Source: Ypsolopha sequella (lineage: Eukaryota; Arthropoda; Insecta; Lepidoptera; Ypsolophidae). From it: 64,000 nucleotides of DNA. The translations under genes and the position numbers were made by a program. Below are positions 33,890 to 42,659 of this stretch, piece after piece. Under the pieces are notes generated by a model that saw nothing but the letters and a program-made list of their open reading frames with translations, made no database searches and was not told where the DNA came from. Every line of letters begins with the position of its first letter. Position 1 is the stretch's first letter. The stretch lies in contig OW203989.1 in the NCBI GenBank assembly GCA_934047225.1, forward strand, positions 15,599,977 to 15,663,976, written 5' to 3'.

Positions 33890-36525
33890 GTGTCAAAGCG
33901 GTATAAAAACTTTTGAAATTTGCGATCATCGGCGTTAACCAAAACTTGTAAGAACATTTGTTTGATATCCGAGGTAAAAGCGATTTCATACAAGCGGAAG
34001 TCAAGTAAAATTAAAAACAAATCGTTTTGCAAATTAGCACCTGTGTGCAGCGTGTCATTTAATGAGACACGAGTACCATCAGCGGAGTCAGTCTTAGTAC
34101 CATTCATACAAATACGCACCTTTGTCGTTGATTTATCAACACGCACTACGGGATGATGCGGAATATAATAACCAAGAGATAATTGGTCATCATTATGAAG
34201 CGGGGATATGTAACCTTTAGTTAGGTATTCATTTATTATATTGTTATACTCGGAACGTAAATCTGCGTTAGAAACAAACCTACGCTCAAGAGACATAAAA
34301 CACTTTTTTGCGTGATGGTACGAGTTTCCTAGTATGTTAGGATTCCGTGCGAACGGTAAAGAAACCGAATAGCGACCAGCGGGGTCACGTGACACATTGT
34401 TAATAAATAATTTTTCACATTCATCATTTGCGGGACTAGAAGCAGGTTCACAATGCACCTCTTCTAATTGCCAAAATTTTTGTAAAATAAAATCTATTGG
34501 CGGTTCAATCTCCATATAAGAGCATAACGAAATTGAACATGCGGTATTTTGGTAAACAGGCGTATTACCAATTAGCGTAAAACCGAAGATGGTCTGAAAT
34601 CCCGTCGGCGTACCCGGGGGACCAGAGACGCGGCCTGATAACAAGATATCCGCGAATAAAGATGCACCGATAAGAATATCAATCTCACCCGGTAAGTAAA
34701 ATGTTTCATCAGCAAGTGTGATATCTTTTAAATACGAAAGCGTAGACAAATCCACCTGCACCGATGGTAAGTTGTCGGTAATACGGTCGATTACATAAGT
34801 GTCAAGCGAAATTGAAACCGAATCATCAAATCGTGAAAACAATTTAAGGTTTGTCGCACCCTTAATTGGGTTTGATGAAGAGCCGATGCCCTTAACAAAA
34901 GCGCGGGGAATTTTCTCATATTTTAAGTTAAGCTTCTCACAACAGGAAACCGTCGAAAAACTGGATTGTGACGCAGGGTCGCAGAGCGCACGTAGACGGA
35001 CAGACATACCGTTAGAATCTTTCACGATCACTTGAATTGTACCTAAAAGGCATGTTTCATTACGCTGCGAGTTAGGCTGTAAGTTACATAAAGAAATATT
35101 ATTACTCGCAGTTGGTACGGATTGAGAATCATTAGTCATATGTTCTGTGTTAGTCGCCGATACGGCAGGATCCACCAACCTCGAAGATTGCGTATGTGTG
35201 CGTGGAGACACGGTAATATTTTGACCAAGCGCGGTGTGAGTATTCATCACATTTTGTTTGCGGCACAACATCGAATGGTGTTTACAATTACAATGGCGGC
35301 AATTATAAGACGATTTACAAGCGGAATTGTTATGCGTAATACTTAAACAATTGGTGCAACCGTTATTAGATTTGATGAACTGAAATCTTTTCTCGATATC
35401 TAGTTTCACAAATTCGGGACACTTATATAAATTATAGTGTTTTAATTGTTTACATAGCGGACAACAATTATTATTGGTCGAAGCGGAGACAAAAGCATGG
35501 GTTGACTTGGTACTGTACCCGGTTTTGTTGTTATTATTATTAACGGAGCGGTTCGGAGCGGGAGCGGTAATTGCGGGTGCAGTGCGGTTCAGTATCTTAG
35601 TTTGTTCCCGTAAAAATGATATTAATTCATCATAATGGGGTAAATCGGAACCACGTTTAAACATTTCAAATGAACGAGCGGTTTCAACATCAAGTTTTTT
35701 AAGGGCCAAATACATAAGGATAAAATCCGAAAGATCTTTAATATTCAGCGATTTTAAACACGAAACAGCGGAACAGAACTTGTCTAAAAACAAGTCCAAG
35801 TTTTTTGAACTAGCGGTAGTTAAAGGGCGAAATTCAAACATTTGATCCAAATAAGTAGTGGCTAAACTACGCGAGTCTTGAAAAGTAGAAACGAGTGTTT
35901 TCCAGATTATGTCGTAGTTAGTTGCGTTCGGTGTGATTCCAGAACAAATCGAAAGTGCCCGGCCAGAAAGTTTACCCATCAGGTATTGTACTCGTTCGTT
36001 GTCGGTCAAGTCCGGATTATCGTGAATCGTGGTTTTAAATGTTTCATAGAATGTTGGCCACATAGTAGCTTCACCAGAAAAACCAACGAGTTCCAGTTTT
36101 GGAAGCTTGATAGTAGGTTTTTTGGGACATTCCATGTCAAGTGGAGCTTTAACTTTAGAGTCAGCCGATTTCGAAGAATGTGATAACTTCCGGTTGATGT
36201 ATTTGCAATGGGAGTAAAGATCCTCAAAAGCTGACCAACTTTGATAATTTGGTTCAAAATTAGGATTTATCAATACCTCTGTGTCATTAATTTCATCTAT
36301 GATTACATGAATTTCTGAGCGTACAGTATCCAAAGTTTCGACATTGGCCATAAACAATTCTGCCGAAGAAACATCCTCTAAAGCGGTTTTAGAAAAGTCA
36401 TAAACTCTCTGAAGGCGATTAAACAATTCTTGCCTTTTATTTTTAAGCTTCTTTAAACTATACGACATCTTTAATTTTGCAGCTTCTGCGGAATTTGGCA
36501 TGTTATATAGTACAAAGTTAGGCAA
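33823..36525 (-). CDS. BEL gag, protease and first part of RT
   Basis: 900 codons from an ATG 462 bp inside the 5' LTR. Residues about 135-290 match the BEL gag domain (DUF1759), with KLELVGFSGEATMWPTFYE-like sequence. Three CCHC-type knuckles lie at about 355-369, 390-403 and 409-421. The retropepsin-like domain (DUF1758) has its catalytic Asp at 516 in the context ALCDPASQSSF; the usual Gly two after Asp is Ala. RT begins near 785 and carries the first catalytic Asp, FTSDIKQMF (D854). The reading leaves RT at YRFD near residue 878 (about 33890); the remaining 22 codons to the stop are out of frame. Gag packages the RNA; the protease would cut the polyprotein. Confidence 0.93.
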   Translation of the reverse strand: MPNFVLYNMPNSAEAAKLKMSYSLKKLKNKRQELFNRLQRVYDFSKTALEDVSSAELFMANVETLDTVRSEIHVIIDEINDTEVLINPNFEPNYQSWSAFEDLYSHCKYINRKLSHSSKSADSKVKAPLDMECPKKPTIKLPKLELVGFSGEATMWPTFYETFKTTIHDNPDLTDNERVQYLMGKLSGRALSICSGITPNATNYDIIWKTLVSTFQDSRSLATTYLDQMFEFRPLTTASSKNLDLFLDKFCSAVSCLKSLNIKDLSDFILMYLALKKLDVETARSFEMFKRGSDLPHYDELISFLREQTKILNRTAPAITAPAPNRSVNNNNNKTGYSTKSTHAFVSASTNNNCCPLCKQLKHYNLYKCPEFVKLDIEKRFQFIKSNNGCTNCLSITHNNSACKSSYNCRHCNCKHHSMLCRKQNVMNTHTALGQNITVSPRTHTQSSRLVDPAVSATNTEHMTNDSQSVPTASNNISLCNLQPNSQRNETCLLGTIQVIVKDSNGMSVRLRALCDPASQSSFSTVSCCEKLNLKYEKIPRAFVKGIGSSSNPIKGATNLKLFSRFDDSVSISLDTYVIDRITDNLPSVQVDLSTLSYLKDITLADETFYLPGEIDILIGASLFADILLSGRVSGPPGTPTGFQTIFGFTLIGNTPVYQNTACSISLCSYMEIEPPIDFILQKFWQLEEVHCEPASSPANDECEKLFINNVSRDPAGRYSVSLPFARNPNILGNSYHHAKKCFMSLERRFVSNADLRSEYNNIINEYLTKGYISPLHNDDQLSLGYYIPHHPVVRVDKSTTKVRICMNGTKTDSADGTRVSLNDTLHTGANLQNDLFLILLDFRLYEIAFTSDIKQMFLQVLVNADDRKFQKFLYRFDTCSPLISSIASALDYVVALSLR

Positions 36526-36987
36526 GTACCAGAACTATTGAAAGTTTTATACTGACTACAACATAGAATAATGCTAATGAGTTAGAGATAACACGGGCGG
36601 CGGACGAACCTGTGTACGAGTACCTCTCGATAATATTAAGAATTAGCAGGTAGGCAGATAATATTTTCTGTGAAATGATCAAATGGTATAATCGCAGCGG
36701 ATAAATTAACAGAATGGCGTATTTCACTGTAGATAATTTATAATTTCCAGTATATAGGAAATGGAATCACTAATATTTTGACGAATGCGGGGTTTTAATG
36801 CATAGATAATGCAAATAAGAGCGGGAATGCGGGGTAATACTGCGGGCAGAGTGAAAATTAGAGCGGAATTCACGTGTTCTTTAGACAAAGAACATGAAGA
36901 TAGCGGTTGGAAATACCAAAAAATGGTTATAGATCGCAGATCAAAGGGCCTAAAATGGATCTAGATCCGGCTCGAATGGCCAAAAAA
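36526..36987 (-). promoter_or_regulatory. BEL untranslated leader with candidate primer-binding site
   Basis: Reading on the minus strand from the 5' LTR edge, TTTTT is followed by TGGCCATTCGAGCCGGATC (36964-36982). A TGG start five bases from the LTR fits a tRNA primer-binding site, but I cannot name the tRNA. The rest of the leader is AG-rich and non-coding. Confidence 0.5.
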
Positions 36988-37452
36988 TGAGCACGCGATA
37001 TGACGGCAGTGCTTTGTATCACCATAGGTTTTAAAAATAGCGGGAAGTGAAGAGAAATAATTACGAAGATGAAAGATCTGACCTTGGGAAGGAGCTGCAT
37101 GCACCACAAACCACGCTTCGCCTGAGCCACCAAGTCTCTGGTGTTCTCCAAGATGGTTTTCTTCTTCCTCTTCGTGCCTGGTTGCGCTCTTCTCGGCTAA
37201 TCTTCTTCGTAATAGTAATAGATGAAAATGAGGCGCACAGCGGGTGCGATCTCAAAATGGCGGGCGGTAGGGTCGAGGTAGGACCTAGTCGAATGACAAT
37301 CAGCGTATACCTCCGGCGTGAAAGGCTTCTGATTGACGACTGATTGATTTGCGTCCAAAACTAAGCGGGTGGAGATGCAGCGAAAATGACAGTTGAAAAT
37401 ATTAATTCACAACTACCCCGCAGTATGAGAGCCACAAGAAGTGGCGCGAACA
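36988..37452 (-). repeat. BEL 5' LTR (465 bp)
   Basis: Identical by eye to 30628-31092 and bounded by TG...CA. It would hold the promoter for the element (minus-strand transcription). I did not find a clear TATA box that I would defend. Confidence 0.95.
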
Positions 37453-37617
37453 AGCACATAACTTGAGATTACGGCAATCAGTTTGTATTAGGGTGCTGAT
37501 TACAGGGTATTTATTAAATATAACCAATTATTACTTGTCCTTCGTTCTATATCAACAGCGCGTTTACAAGAACTATCCACATTACACAATTTGACCCGTC
37601 AACACTAAAAAATGTAA

Positions 37618-37965
37618 AATAATAAACTTTTAACAAAAAATAGTAACCGACTTTAAATGTAACTGCAGCCATTCGCAAAAAAGTTAAAAATAAATATAAA
37701 ATTACCGATGGTACTGAAATAACACTATTTCCGACTTCTTTGTTCCTGAAAAATATGTACTTTAAAAGTCACCGCGTTCCCTTGGTTATAGCAACACAGA
37801 AACCAATATAAGAGCGCCGACTTCTAGAGAACATATTTTTCAGGAAGAAAGAAGGCGGAAAAAGTGTTATTTCGGTACCATCGGTCATTTTATAATTATT
37901 TTAAGCTTTTTAGCGAATGGCTGCAGTTACATTTGAAGTCCGTCACTATTTTTTTGTTAGGTTTA
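37618..37965. repeat. Palindrome ending family M copy 2 (diverged)
   Basis: Same layout as 25197-25541, but the arms differ from each other at many sites (for example TTAAAAGTCACCGC against GAGCGCCGACTTCTAG). This copy is therefore older. Confidence 0.8.
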
Positions 37966-38127
37966 TTTATGTTTTACATTTAGTTTTATCCGTAAATGTA
38001 AGATCAATCATTCCTTAATAAATTTGGGATTATTCTTATGCTTGCAAACTGGTAACCCTTTTATCTAAAAATGACGCCACGGCCGTGACATTTGAAAACA
38101 AAATTTAATTAATAATTTTTTGCAAAA

Positions 38128-38414
38128 ATGGTTAAAGCATGCAGCGTGAAGGGCTGCAGAAGCCAAATTTTTGGGAATTGTGGGATATCGTTTCATAGGT
38201 AAGGCATAATTACAACGTTTTCTCGGAGAAATGATACATGTTTACTTTGATACCGCTAGAGTAACCATGATATTGGGTTTTACATTACAGTCTTCCAAAA
38301 ACTGAAAATATCCGAAGAAAATGGTTAGAAGTTTTAGGAAACGACATAAAGTGCAAAAATCCAGTAGTCTGCAGCCGCCATTTTAAAGCAGAAGACTTTA
38401 AACCAATAAAATAA
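38128..38414 (+). CDS. Compact THAP-domain ORF, two exons, 64 residues
   Basis: Exon 1 (38128-38198) starts MVKACSVKGCRSQIF and ends at an AG/GTAAGG donor. A 92-bp intron ends TTACATTACAG. Exon 2 (38291-38414) continues in frame to TAA. The spliced product shows the THAP C2CH zinc signature C5-x4-C10-x40-C51-x2-H54, with FHSLPKT around P26, W35 and F60 where the family has conserved P, W and F. It stops before the AVPTL box that normally ends the ~90-residue domain, and no effector domain follows. No stop or frameshift interrupts it. It may be the first part of a longer gene, a DNA-binding-only fragment of a P/THAP transposase, or a young pseudogene. Exon structure is predicted by eye. Confidence 0.7.
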
Positions 38415-39625
38415 ATGTTTTGAATACAGTTTTTACTACCTACGTGGTCTCAATCAATTATTTTTAAATATGGTTACCCTACTTAGACAGAGATGAAATA
38501 ATCTAGTATGACTTCTCGTTCTTCACGTTTTTTGAAACAAGTACTCAGTCCTGTTAGGATATTAGGTTCATGGTCAAAATATATATCGAAAGTTTTCTTT
38601 TTTATTTAATTTCTACTATAATATTCATAAAAGTCTGTCTATATATAATATATAAATATAAAAAAACAATCAAAATTAAGGAAAATTCATGTGTTTTCCT
38701 GTTTATTAATTTATCTTATTATTTTTTTATAATCATAATTATGTTATTTTTTGGTTAAAGGAATGAATTAGCTTTATTAGAGGGATAAATAATTAAATCT
38801 AAACATAAAACTTAAAAAACATAAAAAATATAAATTAAAGTAAAAAACATAATCTGGCAAATGTATAGATAACTTTTACTGTATTCGTTTGTGTTCGTGT
38901 TTTTGTGTACAGTAAAGAATAAAGAACTACCACATTTTCTCGTCAGTAATCATCATCATCATGAACTTCTACATCTATAACAGATGATTAAGCAGCATCT
39001 CCAGACTTCACTGGTAGTGCCGTGTCTGTCCTGTGAAGTTACGGGTTTGTTGTGTAACACTTGCGGTTACAAAACTTCAGTCAAACTCTACTACAAGATA
39101 AAGTCAAATTAGTCTGTTTAAAGTCAACAACGAAAAATAAAGCTAGTTTAACCCATGAGTCAAGTCACGTCACTCCCAATTTGCATACTGCAGTGTTTAG
39201 CATAATTATTCTATTTATGTGCATTCCTTTTATCTTCCACCCCCGGTTTGAATTAAACTACCCTAGGACTATCTCCCTAATGTGGGGATAAATCCTTGCT
39301 CCATATCTATGTGAAGAGTGCGTGGGGCTCTCCCCCTTCCCCGTCCTTTGAATTGGAGTTCTAAAAAATGGGCTGGTATCTGATGTAGACTGAAAATAAA
39401 AATACTTTTTTTTTTGTAATATTATAAAGAAATCAGTAGTTGTAGGAATGGATTATAATTGTATGCTTTTGTCTAATGGCTTATTAGTCTGTGCATTGAA
39501 CCCTAGCGCTTAATTTCTTCGCGGTAGCAAAACAAGTGAACGCTCTGAAACGCAGTTCACATTCCATACTTAATTTAAAACTCACATTAATGGCCAGCAA
39601 TGCAATCGTGTCTTATTGTTAAATA
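38415..39625. other. Intergenic, no gene seen
   Basis: Very AT-rich at 38570-38870. No continuation of the THAP ORF or transposase domain could be read. The short ORFs are compositional. Confidence 0.45.
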
Positions 39626-40216
39626 CATAGTGTGTCCCTCGTACAAGTGCACACCCGAAAAGGGGTGAAACTGGACCTTATTTTGTCGACAAAAAAATGT
39701 TTTTTTTTTTTGAATATCTTTGTTTTATAAATTTACGTTTTAAAATTGTTTTTGCCTACCTTGGAGACTATGCATAAAATATGTCATAACTTTTGATCTA
39801 TCACGAGTAATGCAATGAAATAAAACTGTTATAATCCTTAAAAATAGACGTTGCATACCAAATCAAAAACAAAACATAATTCAACTACCTTTACCATAAA
39901 AATAATATCCTAAAAGATTATAGATTATTTTTTCAAAATAACGTTCCCGTTTTACTATACTTTTATTCCTATTTATCATTGCCTATTCCAATATCTTTCT
40001 AACAAAAAAAAATACAACGTTCTATCATAAATACAATATTTTCTACGAGCGGTTAACCAAAGGCACTGCGCTCGCCTCCCATACAAAGATACCCAGGTGG
40101 ATAATTTTTTCAAGATAAAAAAAAAATCAAAAAGATGTTTTTTCTTTGTTTTTGTCGATATATTTAGATCTAGTTTCACCCACTTTCGGATGTGCACTTT
40201 TACGAGGGACACACTG
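39626..40216. mobile_element. MITE family F, copy 2
   Basis: Left CATAGTGTGTCCCTCGTACA, right TTTTACGAGGGACACACTG followed by TA; TA also precedes the left end. Subterminal TTTGTCGACAAAAAAATG and the AGACGTTGCATACC block match 11415-12075. Confidence 0.78.
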
Positions 40217-40485
40217 TATTATACTCGTATAGCTTAGAAAATATTTGAATCATAATGATGCCAAACACCCGTCACCTCACCTCCATATTGTCCGCCTTAC
40301 GTAGCTCCTGTAGCTACGTCGTCGTAGCAAAGACGTTATTCCCGTTTCGTAGACCTCTACTACAACTTTGTCGTAGTATTGACTCAGTAGAGAGCATTCT
40401 TTACCGAACTATAAATACATTAATTCCGAAAGATATCTATCGTTTAGCACCTATATAAAAGAGCATGTTTTTAAGGGTTGGCTTC
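40217..40485. other. Intergenic, no gene seen
   Basis: CTCCTGTAGCTACGTCGTCG near 40307 is a small GC-richer inverted patch. No gene. Confidence 0.45.
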
Positions 40486-41060
40486 GCCAAACATGCTCTC
40501 GCGTTTGGACAATTTAGCAAATTAAATCAGAATATTTCTAACAAATAAAATTAGTGTACTTAGTAACATTATCTAATTTTCAAATTTGACACAAGTATCA
40601 CAATTATCAAGTAAAAATTCTGATAAATCACTAAAATCACGAAAAACGTAATTTTGCGTTGCAAATAGACAAAAATGATTTTTTTTTGTTCCAAATTGAA
40701 ATTTTTTTTTAGCTCTTAGACGTCAAAGTACCTTATTCGTATATTTTAATATTTTTTTCCTTTCGTTATTTTAAAATAAATACTCAAACATTGAATTTCT
40801 TTTTCGTTATTTTTCTGTACAGAAAAATGTTTAATATGAATATTTTATTTTGTAGTTAGATCAGTAGACTGAGCATACTAATGACGTTTTCCGTAATTTT
40901 GTGATCTTTCTGTTTTTTTTTCTCGATGATTGTGATACTTGTGTCAAATCTGAAAAATACTTAATGTAGTTCAACTTCTTATCTAATTACACAAATTTTA
41001 TTTCTTAAATTTATTTTGATTTTATGTGCTAAATTGTCCAAACGCGAAAGCATATTTGGC
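40486..41060. mobile_element. TIR element family P, 575 bp
   Basis: Left GCCAAACATGCTCTCGCGTT and right AACGCGAAAGCATATTTGGC are inverted. The similarity continues inward for about 150 bp on each side, including TTTGACACAAGTATCACAAT. A further GAGCATG hairpin lies just outside the left end. Non-coding. Confidence 0.82.
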
Positions 41061-41305
41061 AGAATCGGTCCTTAATTCTTGTGACTCAGAATAAAGGGAC
41101 GCTGGTCGCATAATATGAGATAATCACTGCGAGCTCAGCTGTGTCGGGTCAAAGTGATATTAAGTAATAAATTCAGAGCGGCGGCGGTCGTGCTAAACGC
41201 TTTCGAATTATACCAGCCGCCGTAATGGCCGAATTTAATATTCACGAAAGGATCACGGACCCGTGCATGCCTATTCTGATAAGAACACAACTGAAACGTG
41301 CATTA
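41061..41305. other. Intergenic, no gene seen
   Basis: Nothing assignable. Confidence 0.5.
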
Positions 41306-41307
41306 TA

Positions 41308-41736
41308 CAGCGTGCTTGGAAATTCAACCTATTCCTTGAAAGGAGTTATACTAGAGACCATTTCCAACAAATAATGCCTATCAACTAGGGGGAAAATGAT
41401 GATTTTTTTTCAAGTAAAACTCGTCGATGTTACGAAAATTGCAAAGTAATAAGGTCTTCTATCTAAGATTATGGGAATTCAGGGCATGTATTTTTGTTAT
41501 AAATGATCACTCATGTATCATTAATCAGAAAAATAACAAATAAGTGCCGAGAGAGGAGTAGTTATTTTTAAATTATTTGTTTTTGGTTACCTGTTTGAAA
41601 GTTTGAAAAATATCTTAAAAACCTTCTTAACTCGGAGACCATTCATTTTTGACCCCTATTGATAGGGCTCAATTTGTGAGAAATGATCTCTAATATAACT
41701 ACTTTCAAGCTATAGGTCGAATTTCCAAGCACCCTG
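41308..41736. mobile_element. Tc1/mariner-type MITE family Q, 429 bp
   Basis: Inverted repeats of about 85 bp start CAGCGTGCTTGGAAATTC and end GAATTTCCAAGCACCCTG, both flanked by TA. The interior is AT-rich and non-coding. Confidence 0.87.
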
Positions 41737-42163
41737 TAGTTGGGCGAAATCACAGCAACAGAAGTCTATAATACCAGCCGAAAATTTCTTGTTTTTACCC
41801 GTGCTCTTTGAGATAATAGTTGAAGAACAATAAATAGGGAGCAGGATCGCGCCTCATAACAAGATAGGATGGTATTCATGTATGAGAACTTGTCGCTAAC
41901 TGGAATATGCCTCAGTTTGGAACCATTCAACACTTAATATCGGACAGTTTGACTCGAATATGCAAACTGCACCGATATGAAAACCGGATAAAATCGTTTT
42001 CGTATTTTGAATGCAAATTGGAACCAAGCTGGAAAACTGAATTATAAAGTCTAAAAGAAATACAATCATGAAACGATACCTAGCGTATTGCGTTTTCAAT
42101 CAAGTTTTCTCACTAAAGGTTTCGGTTTATTGTGTTTTAAGAAATATACATATGTTTTGCAAC
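41737..42163. other. Intergenic, no gene seen
   Basis: Nothing assignable. Confidence 0.5.
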
Positions 42164-42471
42164 TTACAAGGGGAACTACACATTTGGGAAATGGATATAT
42201 TGATGGCGCTCCGTGTGATTGTAGGAATGCTTCATGGGTTTAGATTAAACCATAGGACCAGTACGCATTAATGAGAAAAAGCGTAAAAAAAATTTCGTCC
42301 AGAAATTGATGGCGCGTGAATGACAGTGACAGGACGGCGCAGCTGTGAAACAAGGAGTATGGTAGCGGCGTTAGTTCCGATTTTGGACACAACCAATCCA
42401 CGCGCCATAAGATCCTTGCAGTACTGTAACTACTTATATACTAGAAAGTATCAAGCCCTACCAATCGGCTA

Positions 42472-42545
42472 GGCGGCTGAGACGGTAGCAGGCTTGCATG
42501 GTAAGACGGAGGTTCTGTGTTCGAATCTCGACTCGGATTTTAAAT
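42472..42545 (+). repeat. tRNA-like segment inside the Harbinger-like element
   Basis: GGCGGCTGAGACGGTAGCAG followed 40 bases later by TGTGTTCGAATCTCGAC has the order of D-arm and T-arm box sequences. It is part of the element's unique core. It could be a tRNA-derived SINE head captured by the element; an intact cloverleaf was not convincing. Confidence 0.45.
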
Positions 42546-42659
42546 TGATTTTTTCAAATTATTACTCTCATAATTGCCTAACTAGCCAGTCTTATGGTTT
42601 GGCCAGATTAAACCCATAATTAAACCCTAAAAGTCCTATGGTTTAAAGTTAACCCATGA

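Larger units (their letters stand above)
30628..37452 (-). mobile_element. BEL/Pao LTR retrotransposon, nearly complete
   Basis: The 6,825-bp element reads on the minus strand. LTRs lie at 36988-37452 (5') and 30628-31092 (3'), with the target duplication AGCAC at 30623-30627 and 37453-37457. Order on the minus strand: LTR, candidate primer-binding site, gag-protease-RT ORF, frameshift, RT-RNase H-integrase ORF, purine-rich GCCGGGGGCAAA, LTR. There is no env-like ORF. Identical LTRs point to recent insertion; the frameshift in RT suggests this copy cannot make the full polyprotein unless it is a sequencing error. Confidence 0.95.
28362..37965 (+). mobile_element. Family M element copy 2, interrupted by two insertions
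   Basis: Starts AACCGACTTGAAAAAAAGAG and shows the ~132-bp unit sequence up to CTCATTACCAT (28951). It resumes for 27 bp (30601-30627, AGAACTCCTCAACGGGTGAC) and again from 37453 (AGCACATAACTTGAGATTAC). It ends with the palindrome at about 37618-37965. The missing pieces are a 1,649-bp TIR element and a BEL/Pao retrotransposon. The intact paralogous site is at about 24889-24925. Confidence 0.8.

Noticed and set aside
31169..36183. Several plus-strand ORFs of 74-106 codons
   Set aside because: All are antisense shadows of the BEL gag-pol frames.
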